Source: Thecamonas trahens ATCC 50062 (Eukaryota; Apusozoa; Apusomonadida; Apusomonadidae). From it: 64,000 nt of DNA. Below the pieces are notes generated by a model. The model did not search any database, was not told where the DNA came from, and worked only from the letters and a program-made list of their open reading frames with translations. Positions within the stretch are counted from its first letter, which is position 1; each line of letters opens with the position of its first letter. The position numbers and the translations under genes are program-made. Location of the stretch: contig NW_013657651.1 of the NCBI RefSeq assembly GCF_000142905.1, forward strand, positions 62,001 to 126,000, read 5' to 3'. Positions 21,567 through 30,940 of this stretch are shown piece after piece.

Positions 21567-24500
21567 ATGGACCGTACAGGAGGGGACCAATGGAAAGGTC
21601 GCGATTCGGCACCGGGCAATGGCAGTGACAGTGACAACGTCCGCGCATCCACAAGCGCACCTATGACAAGACCGATGGCGAACAATGGTAATCAAGGACG
21701 TGAATGGTCGACATCGAGTGCGCCGCAGTTTCAGGAGCAGAACGCGCAAGCTCCGGGCGCATCGGCAAAGTACATCGCGCCGGCCAAGCTGCTGGCACCG
21801 CCACCGTCTGTGCTGGTGTGGCAGGCTGTGGCTGATAATGATGTTGAGGCTGTGCGGTGGTGGATCGAGTCGACTCGTGTCGCTCCAGGATCGCCGGATA
21901 CCCATGGAAATACCGCTGTTCACGTTGCTGCGCATCACGGCCGTGTTGACATCCTCAGGATCCTGCTCGAGTCTGGCGGTTCGCCCGACTTTCCGGATGC
22001 CGCCGGAAACACCCCGCTTCATCTTGCGGCACACTTTAATCATCCGGCTGCGGTGGCGCTGCTGCTGGAGACCCACGCTGTACCGACGCTGCGGAACTCG
22101 TTTGGCGCCACGCCGCTCGACGATACGCCCGACGATGCCGAGCAAGTCCACACCCTGCTGTTGGCGGCGATGGAAAACGAGATTGTGACGCACTACCTGG
22201 AAGATGTTGACAACAGGCGGAAGCGATACGAATTTGTTCGGCTGACACTGGTCAACACCGTGCTCACGGTGGCGCAAGGTGCCATCGGCACTGCAGGCAA
22301 AGTTCGCATCGTCACCTACAAGTCGATCGATCGGGCGTACGCTGCACTCGACAAGCGCCTCGAGGGTCTGATGGCCCGTGGCTGGTCTGAGGCCCGCATG
22401 GGTGCCCGCCTCTACCGCCACACCGTCAACAAGGCCAAGGTCGCCCGCTCAGACAGGCACATTGCCGCCTACCAGCGGCAGCGCGCTGCGATCGAAGCTG
22501 GCATGCTGATTGTCGGCGAGCCGCCGCTGCCCACGTCACCGCCCCAGCAGCAGCAGCAACAACAACAACAGCAGCAGCAGCAGCAGCAGCAGCTTCCCTC
22601 CGCGACCACTTTGCCGCCGCCCAATGACAACGGGAGCAGCGAGGTTGGGGGCGTCGACTGGGCGCCGTTTGAGTCGGAGACCTCGGGCTCTGTCCCGTTC
22701 TTCTCCGAGGCCTTTGTCGAGAGCCTTGCGGCTTCACCGCAGTACATGGCGCGGGCACGCAAGGTTGTTGCCTCGGCCGCCATGCACCCGCGCTACCGGC
22801 GCGGGCCGATGCTCTCGGCGCTATGCACTGGCTCGCGCAACGAGACGTACAGCGTCCGGGTCCGGTTTGACCCCAACGAGGTCGACCCTACCGGCCGCCT
22901 TGTGGCCATTACTCATGCCAACTGCAACTGTATGTCTGCATCGACCGACATGCCCGGCCGGTGCAAGCACATCCTCGCCCTGCTCCTGCACTGGCTCGAC
23001 GATCCGTCCGAGACCTCGTTTGTGGTGCCGGCGTACCAGGCGTTGCCAACCAAGTTCTTTGAGCGTCTCTTTGGCGTTTTCCTCAGCAATGACGATGCCA
23101 CCACCGCCGCAGCTGCACAGGTCTGCTCGGTCTGGCGCACCATGGTGGCCCGGTTTGGGACCGGTCGCTGGCACTCGGCCGTCTTTACGCCTCCGCCCGA
23201 GGGAGGCAGAGGTGGGCTGATCATCGCCCGCGCCGCGTCCGCCGTCTCATTCTCGGGCCTCCAGCCGTACACCATCGAGACCTGGTTGAGGCCGCGGACT
23301 AAGTCGAGCTCCGGCACGTTGGTGGCCAAGGTTGACCGCGGCGTCGGCGCCGAGTATGCGCTCGAGCTCCACGACTCGGTCCTCCGCGTCTTTCGCAACA
23401 TCGAACCGTACGTGCTCGACGGGACGACCACTCTCGCTGTGAACCGCTGGTACCACGTGGCGGTCACCTTTAACCAGATGTGGGTCCGGCTCTACCTCAA
23501 CGGCGAGGAGGAGGCTGCCATGTCGTGGGGCCCACACAACGCCGCCACCGGCATCCCGCTCTGCATTGGCGGCGTGCTCGACGCCGGCGTCCCGGCCTCT
23601 TTCTTTGACGGCGACGTCCAGGAAGTCCGCATCTGGGCCGCCTCCCTCCCGCAAGCCCGCATCAAGCAGTCGATGTTTGCCTCGCCTGGCAGCGTCGTCG
23701 CCGCCGCCGTCGCCGGTGGGAGCTCGGCACCGCGGCTCGTCTCCCGCATCCGGGTCTCGGCCGCCGCCGACGCGGTGGTCGACGATGCCAACGGTGTGTC
23801 GGACCTCGAGCTCATGGGGGCCGATGAGTGCGTCGCTATTGCTCGCGCCGGCTTCCATGCCTTCTTTGGCCTGGCGCAGCGGGCCGCCGCGATGGCAGAG
23901 CGAGCCCGCCGGGCCGAAGCCGGCAAGAGCAAGGGTGCTGACGACGCCGGTGCGTCGTCGTCCGGCAGCCACAAGGCCGTAACCACCGGCGACGGTGACG
24001 CCGACGTCGTCCTCCACAACGCCATGCGCGAGCCGTGGTACATCTTCCCGGACGAGGTGACCTTCGGCGAGCTGCTGGGCTCGGGCGCGTTTGGCGCGGT
24101 GCACGCGGGCGAGTGGCGAGCTGCGCCAGTGGCCATCAAGAAACTCCTTGACGCCGAGATGGGCGGAAAGGAGCGACTGGAGACGTTCCGTCGCGAGATC
24201 TCGATTGTGGCACGGCTTCGCGGCTCGCCGTACGTAGTCCAGTTTCTCGGCGCGTGCATGCATCCGACTGCGCACTTTATTGTCACCGAGCTAATGTCGA
24301 ACAAGAGCGTCGAGTATTGGATCCGCAGCCCAGACAAGGTGCTGTCGGTGCCGGAGCGGGTGCGGATGGGCCTCGACGCTGCGCGCGGCATGCTCCACAT
24401 CCATGCCGAGGGGCTCATCCACGGCGACCTCGCGCTCCGCAACTTGCTCGTCGACGACACCTTCCGGGTCAAGGTGACCGACTTTGGCCTCTCGCGCGTC

Positions 24501-24842
24501 CGCACCGGCTCTCTCAACGAGGTTTCGCAGGCCATGGGCACGCCAGTCACCATGGCGCCCGAGCTCATCCAGGGCCACGCCATCTCGACCAAGGTCGACG
24601 TCTACTCCTTCGGCGTCGTGCTTTGGCAGCTCTACACTCGCGACGACCCGTTTCCGGGCCTTACTCCCATGCAGGTGGCCTGGCGGGTGGTCATGCAGGG
24701 CGAGCGGCCGGAAATCCCGGCCCACACTCCAAGCTCGCTGACACAGCTCATCGAGCGCTGCTGGGCTGCGTCGGCCGACGACCGGCCCGACTTTACCGTG
24801 ATTGTTCGCGAGCTCTCGCTCATCGCGGTCCAGCCGCTGTAG
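21567..24842 (+). CDS. Ankyrin - SWIM - LamG - TKL protein kinase
   Basis: This intact 1,091-residue protein combines four modules. Ankyrin repeats lie at about residues 80-205 (NTAVHVAAHHGRVDILRILL, NTPLHLAAHFNHPAAVALLL). A poly-Gln run (about 327-342) follows. A SWIM zinc finger at about 430-475 has CNC...GRCKH (CxCxnCxH). A LamG/concanavalin-like domain spans about 545-695 (YTIETWLRPRTKS, NRWYHVAVTFNQMWVRLYLNG). A kinase domain fills about 831-1090: glycine loop GSGAFGAVHAG, VAIKK lysine, HGDLALRN catalytic loop, DFGLSR, MAPE. HGD replaces the usual HRD, so this is a non-RD kinase, but the catalytic Asp, Asn and DFG remain and activity is likely. The kinase resembles the TKL group. No signal peptide or membrane helix is visible, so it is probably cytosolic. 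The stop is 18 bp from that of the CHFR-like gene. Confidence 0.9.
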   Translation: MDRTGGDQWKGRDSAPGNGSDSDNVRASTSAPMTRPMANNGNQGREWSTSSAPQFQEQNAQAPGASAKYIAPAKLLAPPPSVLVWQAVADNDVEAVRWWIESTRVAPGSPDTHGNTAVHVAAHHGRVDILRILLESGGSPDFPDAAGNTPLHLAAHFNHPAAVALLLETHAVPTLRNSFGATPLDDTPDDAEQVHTLLLAAMENEIVTHYLEDVDNRRKRYEFVRLTLVNTVLTVAQGAIGTAGKVRIVTYKSIDRAYAALDKRLEGLMARGWSEARMGARLYRHTVNKAKVARSDRHIAAYQRQRAAIEAGMLIVGEPPLPTSPPQQQQQQQQQQQQQQQQLPSATTLPPPNDNGSSEVGGVDWAPFESETSGSVPFFSEAFVESLAASPQYMARARKVVASAAMHPRYRRGPMLSALCTGSRNETYSVRVRFDPNEVDPTGRLVAITHANCNCMSASTDMPGRCKHILALLLHWLDDPSETSFVVPAYQALPTKFFERLFGVFLSNDDATTAAAAQVCSVWRTMVARFGTGRWHSAVFTPPPEGGRGGLIIARAASAVSFSGLQPYTIETWLRPRTKSSSGTLVAKVDRGVGAEYALELHDSVLRVFRNIEPYVLDGTTTLAVNRWYHVAVTFNQMWVRLYLNGEEEAAMSWGPHNAATGIPLCIGGVLDAGVPASFFDGDVQEVRIWAASLPQARIKQSMFASPGSVVAAAVAGGSSAPRLVSRIRVSAAADAVVDDANGVSDLELMGADECVAIARAGFHAFFGLAQRAAAMAERARRAEAGKSKGADDAGASSSGSHKAVTTGDGDADVVLHNAMREPWYIFPDEVTFGELLGSGAFGAVHAGEWRAAPVAIKKLLDAEMGGKERLETFRREISIVARLRGSPYVVQFLGACMHPTAHFIVTELMSNKSVEYWIRSPDKVLSVPERVRMGLDAARGMLHIHAEGLIHGDLALRNLLVDDTFRVKVTDFGLSRVRTGSLNEVSQAMGTPVTMAPELIQGHAISTKVDVYSFGVVLWQLYTRDDPFPGLTPMQVAWRVVMQGERPEIPAHTPSSLTQLIERCWAASADDRPDFTVIVRELSLIAVQPL
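22543..22592 (+). repeat. CAG/CAA repeat encoding poly-Gln
   Basis: A run of CAG and CAA codons encodes 16 or more Gln residues in the linker between the ankyrin and SWIM regions of the kinase. Confidence 0.9.
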
Positions 24843-24860
24843 ATGCCACTGAAAGGCGGC

Positions 24861-26590
24861 TCAAGCAAACTTAGTCTGTTCACACACGTGGTTGTACCGC
24901 TTGGCATGGCCGACCGACCTGCTCTGGGTTCGGCACGCCGAGCCCCAGTGGCAGTTTGGCCGTGAGGTAGCGTTGGCCGGCAGCGCGCTGCGCGGCAGCG
25001 ACATGAGGTAGTCCGGAATGAGGTCGCGGAACACGTTTGAGGCGCATCCGTGGCATGTGGCGGTGGCCTCGGTGATGCCGACCGCAGGTCCAGCTCCGTC
25101 TGGCGAGTATGTGTAGCTGCCGGCGGAGAGCCCGCCGAGCACCGCCTGCCACAGCCCATCGACTGAGAGGCTGGCAGACGCCATGTACTCGTTGAGAAAC
25201 TTGATCTCGACGAGGTTGTCCCAGAGAACGTGGGCCGGGAGCCGCGGAAATTCCCATGAGCCGAGTGCGCGCAGCGCACCCTGGCCAAGCAGTGAACGGC
25301 AGCCCCAGTAGAGATCGCAGAACGGGGTGAGGCAGAGCGCACACTGGATGGCCGGGCCGTCGTACCCAGCCTCGTCGGTGCGCTTCGGGAGGAGCTCGAG
25401 GCAGACCGAGCACGTGAGGTGCGTCGGATCAGATCCACTGCACTGATGACCACTCGATCCTGGAGCGCGGCACTCGCGGCACTGAGTGTTGGAGACCCGA
25501 GGTGGCGCGGCCGACGACGCGGTCGAGCTGGTGACGCCGGCCGCCGCCGGCACCGGCGGTGCGCCAAAGGCAAACGTGAGTCCACCCCATGCGTGGCCCG
25601 AAGGATGTGCGCTGCTTCCAGGCAACGCCTCGCCTTCGTACTCGTCGTACTCGTCGTACTCGTCGTGGCCGTGGTGGAGATGGAGCGCAGCGGCTGCCGC
25701 TGTCCGCGAGCGGTACGGCGAGGTCGGCGGCGAGCGACGCGAGACGAGACTCTTTGCGGCTCGGTCTAGCGCGGCCAGCTCATCGGCGTTGCGCGCCTGG
25801 TCGGGGTGGTCCTTGAGAAAGGCCTCGACAAGGTTGCGGATAGTGTGGTTGTCGGCGGCGTCCGAGACGGTGGCCCGGCACATGGGGCACTCGTGCGAGT
25901 TCTTTGCCCACTGGGCGTAGCAGCCGGCGCAAAAGTTATGCATGCACGGGACCAACGCCATGGCCTTGTGCATAATCTCTTGGCAGATGGAGCAGGTGAG
26001 CAGCTCGGCGTATGGTGTGGCATCTGCGACGGCGTTCCCTCCGCCGCCGCCGCCGCCGCCGCCGCCTCCTCAGCGGCGGCCCCTGCGAGCGACTTTGCCC
26101 GCTTGGCCGGCGGCGGCTCGGTGGCTGCAAGTTGCGGCGAGGGCGAGCTCCCGTCGTCTGACACTGTTGACGCCATCTCCAAGGTAGCGTCCAGATCGTC
26201 ATGATCGGAAGAGACCCTGGGGCGCTTCTTGGAGACAAGAACGACCGACCAAACAGCAGCAGGACAAGCTGAGGGCGAGTCATTTGTGGCAACTTGCGGA
26301 GCGACGAGAGAAATGACATCGCCCGAGTTGAGAGCATGCGATGCGCCATGAGCGAGACGGAGATCATTGACAAAGGTTCCATTGGTGGAGGCATCCGTGA
26401 CACTGGCAGACGAGCCATCGTCGCTGACAGCAATGGTCACATGACGACCAGAGACCCGCCCGTCAGGAATCCTAGCTCCATTGGGGAGGTTCTTAGACCT
26501 TCCAAACACCATAGAACATCCAGCTTCGATCCATACTGCTGTCCTCTCTCCCTCCTCGCCATCCCTTCGCTCCAGTCGCACTCCTGCCAT
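24861..26590 (-). CDS. CHFR: CHFR-like E3 ubiquitin ligase: FHA, RING, PBZ (apparent frameshift near 26038)
   Basis: The first ATG is at 26590 (MAGVRLERRDGE). An FHA domain fills about residues 15-105 (FGRSKNLPNGARIPDGRVSGRHVTI...STNGTFVND). A Glu/Ala-rich linker with PPPAKRAK follows. The RING finger begins in the -1 frame: one extra base in the C3 run at 26037-26039 gives NAVADATPYAELLTCSICQEI, continuing as MHKAMALVPCMHNFCAGCY and CPMC. A Cys-rich region (TCSVCLELLP, IQCALCLTPFCDLYWGC) and a C-terminal poly-ADP-ribose-binding zinc finger (RPNCHWGSACRTQSRSVGHAKRYNH) complete the CHFR order; corrected length is 576 residues. CHFR delays entry into mitosis under stress by ubiquitylating mitotic kinases and reads poly-ADP-ribose. 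All zinc ligands of the RING and PBZ appear present. Expected location is nuclear. Confidence 0.88.
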
Positions 26591-26673
26591 TCCCTCCCCT
26601 CCTCCGCCCCTAAATTCAAGTCTCAGCTGCAGACGAGTGTCGCCCGGTGACCTCCCCAAACACCACCATCACT

Positions 26674-26747
26674 CGCTATCGCCGGCTCCGCCCCTGTCAT
26701 CGACGTCTAACATACGCTATCGCCGGCTCCGCCCCTGTCATCTACGT
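26674..26747. repeat. Direct repeat, two copies with 41-bp period
   Basis: CGCTATCGCCGGCTCCGCCC and the bases up to CTGTCATC(G/T)ACGT occur twice, starting at 26674 and 26715. It lies just upstream of the CHFR-like gene on its coding strand. Confidence 0.85.
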
Positions 26748-26811
26748 TGAATCCTTTACGGTACGGCTCGCGTCAGCGTAGAGCCCGTACGCATGCATTG
26801 ATGGGCGCGGC

Positions 26812-27200
26812 GTCCAGAATCCAGTACACGACGGCGTGCCACCACTTGCGCGGCCACGCCAACCGGCAAGCTCGTCCGTCGCACGAAGATCCACAACATC
26901 CTCACGCTCTCTCGTCTGGCCGCTGTGTTCAACTCTGTCATGCTCTCCTTCCCGGTCGCCGGGGTCGTCAACGACAAGCTCCGCACCGTCCGCGCCCGCC
27001 GATCCGGAGGAGCGGCGCTGTTCGGCACCTCGCGCGCCTCGCTCATGATCCCAGGTGTCTGCCACCGCGACGGCAACTTGAGCATCCTTCAGGCGGGCGT
27101 CTACATGTCGGGCGCCATCACGTGCGGGCGCGCCTCCCACCTCAAGCCGCACGCCAAAAAGGCATCGCGCAGCGTCGGCCACGTGACCTGGAAGTTAAGC
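26812..27200 (+). pseudogene. Possible gene remnant with coding-like codon bias
   Basis: Between the CHFR-like and F-box genes, a plus-strand stretch shows strong G/C third-position bias over more than 100 codons (for example GKLVRRTKIHNILTLSRL, then VVNDKLRTVRARR and LQAGVYMSGAITCGR). There is no good ATG in the same frame, a second biased frame precedes it from about 26800, and the frame then runs on into the antisense of the F-box gene without its own stop. I recognise no family. It may be a decayed gene, an exon of a split gene, or chance. Confidence 0.3.
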
Positions 27201-27316
27201 ATCATCGAGTTGTTCACTTTGAGATGCGCGACAGCACGTCCGACCGACCGAACCGTTAAGAGTTATGAAAACAGGCTGCAAGCGGAATGCGGATCACCCT
27301 TCCCTCCCCCCGCGCG

Positions 27317-28078
27317 CTACATCAAAAGCCGCTCGAGGTTGGGTGCAACGACACGGACAAGCGAGATCGACCAGTCGATTCGGGTGAGGCCGAGATCAAG
27401 AACGCGGAGGCGCGGGAGGCGCGGGACGACCTCGCGCCCATTCGAACATCGCGCAATCAACATCTTCGGGTTGTTGATCGCCCGCCATACGTTGCAGAGT
27501 GAGAGCCACTCGAGAGAGGACTGCAGAATTGAGTTGAAGAGCAGTGCGCGGACTCCACGATGGGTGACTCTCGTGCAGAGGCCGAGATCGAGCACCCGCA
27601 GCGACGGCATCGCATCCAGGTCGGCTAGAGCGACAAGCGCGTGGTCGGTGACCGCGATGCACCCACGGATCCAGAGCGCATGCAACCGTGGCAGTTGCTC
27701 CACCGCGTGGATCACTACATCGTCGGTCACTGCCCTTCGGCAGTACGAGAGGTCGAGGCCGGTCAGCCGCGTCCAGCCCAAATCTAGGCCGCGCGCCAAG
27801 CCCGACCTCGTCAGCGCGCGGCACTTGACCATCCGCAGCCGATCCAGCGCCGCGCCCAACGCCTGACCTGCCGCCACCAGCTGCTCATTTGTCACATCTC
27901 GTGCCATCACTAGCGACTTGTCCTGCCACACACTCCAGTCGTGTGCGATCCGCCGCAACCGCCGGCATGTCGCGCCCAGCGCAAGCAGCGTCGACGCCGG
28001 AAGCATACTCATCACGTACGCTAAGACCTCATCCGGCAAGTCCAGCACGCCTTTCCTCGCCGAACAAGCACCAGCCAT
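27317..28078 (-). CDS. F-box / leucine-rich-repeat protein (AMN1-like)
   Basis: I start at the ATG complementary to 28076-28078 (MAGACSARKGVLDLPDEVL); the frame is open further upstream without support. The protein is 253 residues. An F-box occupies about residues 10-50 (DLPDEVLAYVMSMLPASTLLALGATCRRLRRIA), where Skp1 would bind. The rest consists of cysteine-containing LRRs: LTGLDLSYCRRAVTDD, LHALWIRGCIAVTDHALVALADL, LRVLDLGLCTRVTHRGVRALL. This is the FBXL layout of SCF ubiquitin ligase substrate receptors. The target is unknown. Confidence 0.82.
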   Translation of the reverse strand: MAGACSARKGVLDLPDEVLAYVMSMLPASTLLALGATCRRLRRIAHDWSVWQDKSLVMARDVTNEQLVAAGQALGAALDRLRMVKCRALTRSGLARGLDLGWTRLTGLDLSYCRRAVTDDVVIHAVEQLPRLHALWIRGCIAVTDHALVALADLDAMPSLRVLDLGLCTRVTHRGVRALLFNSILQSSLEWLSLCNVWRAINNPKMLIARCSNGREVVPRLPRLRVLDLGLTRIDWSISLVRVVAPNLERLLM

Positions 28079-28987
28079 GTCTAGCACTCGGAGAGAGCAG
28101 TGATTACGAGTGATGGCTCCCGTCTCGATGGCATCGTTCCCTTGACTTTTGTCGGCGTGAGTGACAGCGCCGACCAGCTGCATTGGCCAGCTGCACAAGG
28201 TACCGATCTCGCCTCCTATGACTCAGATCCGCACGCAAGCCCACACGCACACGAATGCGCATGTAAGCACAGGCAACAGTCGCTCATCGTGGGTATGCTA
28301 ACTTGCTACCGCCCAGCAGCCGTCGATAACTCGTGCCTTTGGCATCACAGCCGAACTCACCACAACATGTGTGTGATCTTTGACGATCATTGCACCCGCT
28401 TCCGTCCCGTCAACCCATAGATCCCATGAAGCGATCCTCCGATTACCCGAATGCCCCTCCCCCTCCCTTCCTCCCCCCTCCCCCATTCCTCCCCCTCATC
28501 TCTAATCCCCCTTCACCCAAAGCCCTCCAGCTCCCAAACCTCCCCGCATCACTCCCTCCTCCTCCCCCCCCCCAAAAAAAACAGCGACGACGAAACACAC
28601 TCGCCAGCCAATCGTTGCCAATAACAATAATCGTTCGCCAACCACAATAATAGCCAACAACCATAGTCGCTGACTTCTCACCTCTCCAAACCCTTTCGAA
28701 CATCGTTCGTTGGTCGTTCGACCAACTTCTCGCGCGCAGCACAGAAGCACCCCCCCCCCCACCCCCCCCCCCCCTCTCTTCCGCCTGGCGTTTATAGGAA
28801 GTCAACAGTGTTCGAAAAAGATAGTTCGAGGAACGACTGCACAAGTTCCAGGATGACGGCAATGCCGTAAAAGATCTATGTTGCGCCCCTGCGCCTACTT
28901 GTGCTGCCAAAGATACTCGAGATGCTCCAGAGAGGGTCACGGAGCCGGGTTTGGTTTTTACAGGGACGTAAGGGCAGCAACATCTTG
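28079..28987. other. Intergenic spacer before gap 1
   Basis: No gene is visible. The segment has C-rich tracts (28445-28575) and two poly-C runs (C11 and C13 near 28750-28774). AACAAT/CGTTCG-type motifs occur around 28620-28730. Confidence 0.5.
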
Positions 28988-29087
28988 NNNNNNNNNNNNN
29001 NNNNNNNNNNNNNNNNNNNNNNNNNNNNNNNNNNNNNNNNNNNNNNNNNNNNNNNNNNNNNNNNNNNNNNNNNNNNNNNNNNNNNNN
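28988..29087. other. Assembly gap 1 (100 N)
   Basis: Exactly 100 unknown bases, a conventional filler for a gap of unknown size. It lies 60 bp before the ATG of the 4E-T-like gene, so promoter or leader sequence is missing. Confidence 0.98.
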
Positions 29088-29147
29088 AAGGAAGGAGAAG
29101 GGACCCCCACCCACCACACACACACACACACACACCAAGACAAAAGT

Positions 29148-30872
29148 ATGCGCATCCGATACAGCCGAAGGCAACTCCTGAGTATCCGTGAGCAACTCGG
29201 ACGTGTGTCTCCCCCGGCTGTGGCCCTTCCAAGAGACATTGTCCTCCCAGCCGGGAGCAAGCCAGCTACACTCTCACCTTTGTCTGGAGGCTACACGGGC
29301 GCTTCCTCCACCAACACGACAACAACGAGCACAACAAGGTCAACGGTGACCTCCTCATCACCTCCTTCTTCATTGTCTCTCGCTGGCCACTCTGCTCGCT
29401 CCTCTGCTCGTTCGCTCAGACCGCTCGAACCGGCTGGTGGTGAATGGCTCCCCTCCTCGGACCCGATCCTGTCTTCCTTGGCAGGAGCCCAGCCTGCATC
29501 AACCAAGTCAACCAGGAGGGCACGTGGCTTGGCTTCCGGTCCTCTCTCATCCTCTCGCTCTTCTCGCTCTTCCAGACATCGTAGGAACGGTGACTTTGAT
29601 GCTCGTAACGATGAGACCTTTGGCGATGCTATGGTTGACGTAGACTCGTCGGCGCCCTTCTCCTTTGGCTCGGACGCCTTTGAGGCGGAGCGGAGGCGGA
29701 TGAAGGTCGAGCATGAGGAGCGGAGGAGGGCGGCAAAGGCTCGCGAGTCGGCACCGGCTGCTCACTCGCCGCCAAAGGCCATGATGGACGACTTGGCCGC
29801 CCGTGAGCGCCAGCTCGAGCACGAGTACGCTACTTTCCTTGGCTTTGACGACGACGACGACAACAACCATCTCGCCCGCCCGATGCCGCCCGCTGCCGCT
29901 CCTCATGCCGCCCGCACCCACCCCCGCGCCGCTGCGGCAGCTGCTGGCTACGCCCGCGCTGCGCCCGCTCCGCCGTCGGCTTCCGCCGTCGACTACGAGC
30001 TGGAGCCGCCGTTCACCCCCACGCTCGACTTTCTCGACTCGCCCAACACCACTCCAGCCCGCTCGCCCATGGTGCCCGCTTCGGAGCCGTCAGCTCCCGG
30101 CCCACCAGGCTTTGGCGCCCACCCGGTGCATCATCCGCGTGCCGTCCAGAGCCAGCACCACTCGCATGGCCAGAGCCAGCAGCACGCGGCCGTAGTGGCC
30201 CACTCACATGCCCTAGCACAGGCACAGGCACAGGCACAGGCCCAAGCCCAGGCCCATGCACAGCTGCAGCTGTTGCAGCAGAGGCAGCTGCTCTACCACC
30301 AACAGCTGCTCCAGCAACAGCAGCAACAGCAGCAGAGCCAGCAAAAGGCGGTCGACTCGGGCAAAGCCATGTCCGCCTTTGACAAGCTCCTCTTCTCGGT
30401 CTCCAAGGAGCAGGTGGCGTCGATGCCAGCCATGCCGACGGCGGCGCCGACCGCTGCGCCGACCGCTGCTGCGCATACTGCACCTTCTGGAGGAAGCGGC
30501 CCTGTGTCCGTCTCAGCCTTTGACAAGCTCCTCCTCTCGCTCAACCCCAACCAGGTGGCGTCGATGCCTCCCATGCCGCAGGCCCAGGCCGCTGCCCAGG
30601 CTGAGGCCCAGGCCAAGGTCAAGGCCGAGGCCCAGGCCCAGGCCCAGGCCGCCGCCCAAGCCCAGGCCCGCGCCCAGGCCATGCTCCAAGCCCAGGCCCA
30701 AGCCCAGGCCCAGGCCCAAGCCCAGGCCCAGATGTACCAGCACTACTATGCGCAGCAGCAGTACCTGCAGCAGATGCAGCAGCATCAGCTCCAGCTCCAG
30801 AAGCAGCAGGCACAGGCACAGGCCCAAGGCCAAGCCCAGCACCACCTGCCGCAGCCGCAGCACCACCCGTAG
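29148..30872 (+). CDS. eIF4E-binding, 4E-T-like low-complexity protein
   Basis: The ATG at 29148 gives 574 residues, beginning MRIRYSRRQLLSIREQL. This contains the canonical eIF4E-binding motif YxxxxL-hydrophobic (YSRRQLL), and its surroundings resemble the RYTKEELLDIKE start of animal 4E-T (EIF4ENIF1). Next come Ser/Thr-rich and charged stretches, a short acidic block (FDDDDDNN), and a long Gln/Ala-rich region with QAQAQA runs. Two related motifs, SAFDKLLFSVSKEQVASMPAMP and SAFDKLLLSLNPNQVASMPPMP, lie in the C-terminal half and may be short linear binding motifs. The overall type suits a P-body or translational repressor scaffold. Cap-binding partnership is inferred from the motif alone. A CA repeat precedes the ATG. 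Confidence 0.7.
   Translation: MRIRYSRRQLLSIREQLGRVSPPAVALPRDIVLPAGSKPATLSPLSGGYTGASSTNTTTTSTTRSTVTSSSPPSSLSLAGHSARSSARSLRPLEPAGGEWLPSSDPILSSLAGAQPASTKSTRRARGLASGPLSSSRSSRSSRHRRNGDFDARNDETFGDAMVDVDSSAPFSFGSDAFEAERRRMKVEHEERRRAAKARESAPAAHSPPKAMMDDLAARERQLEHEYATFLGFDDDDDNNHLARPMPPAAAPHAARTHPRAAAAAAGYARAAPAPPSASAVDYELEPPFTPTLDFLDSPNTTPARSPMVPASEPSAPGPPGFGAHPVHHPRAVQSQHHSHGQSQQHAAVVAHSHALAQAQAQAQAQAQAHAQLQLLQQRQLLYHQQLLQQQQQQQQSQQKAVDSGKAMSAFDKLLFSVSKEQVASMPAMPTAAPTAAPTAAAHTAPSGGSGPVSVSAFDKLLLSLNPNQVASMPPMPQAQAAAQAEAQAKVKAEAQAQAQAAAQAQARAQAMLQAQAQAQAQAQAQAQMYQHYYAQQQYLQQMQQHQLQLQKQQAQAQAQGQAQHHLPQPQHHP
30585..30740 (+). repeat. GCC-CAG coding repeat (Gln-Ala)
   Basis: Tandem GCCCAG / GCCCAA units encode alternating Ala-Gln in the 4E-T-like protein; a shorter block is at 30216-30262. 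Confidence 0.85.
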
Positions 30873-30940
30873 CACTGCCTGCCGCAGTAACTTGAAGTTT
30901 ACCAACAACAACTCGGAGCGAAGGAGGCGACAGCCACAGC

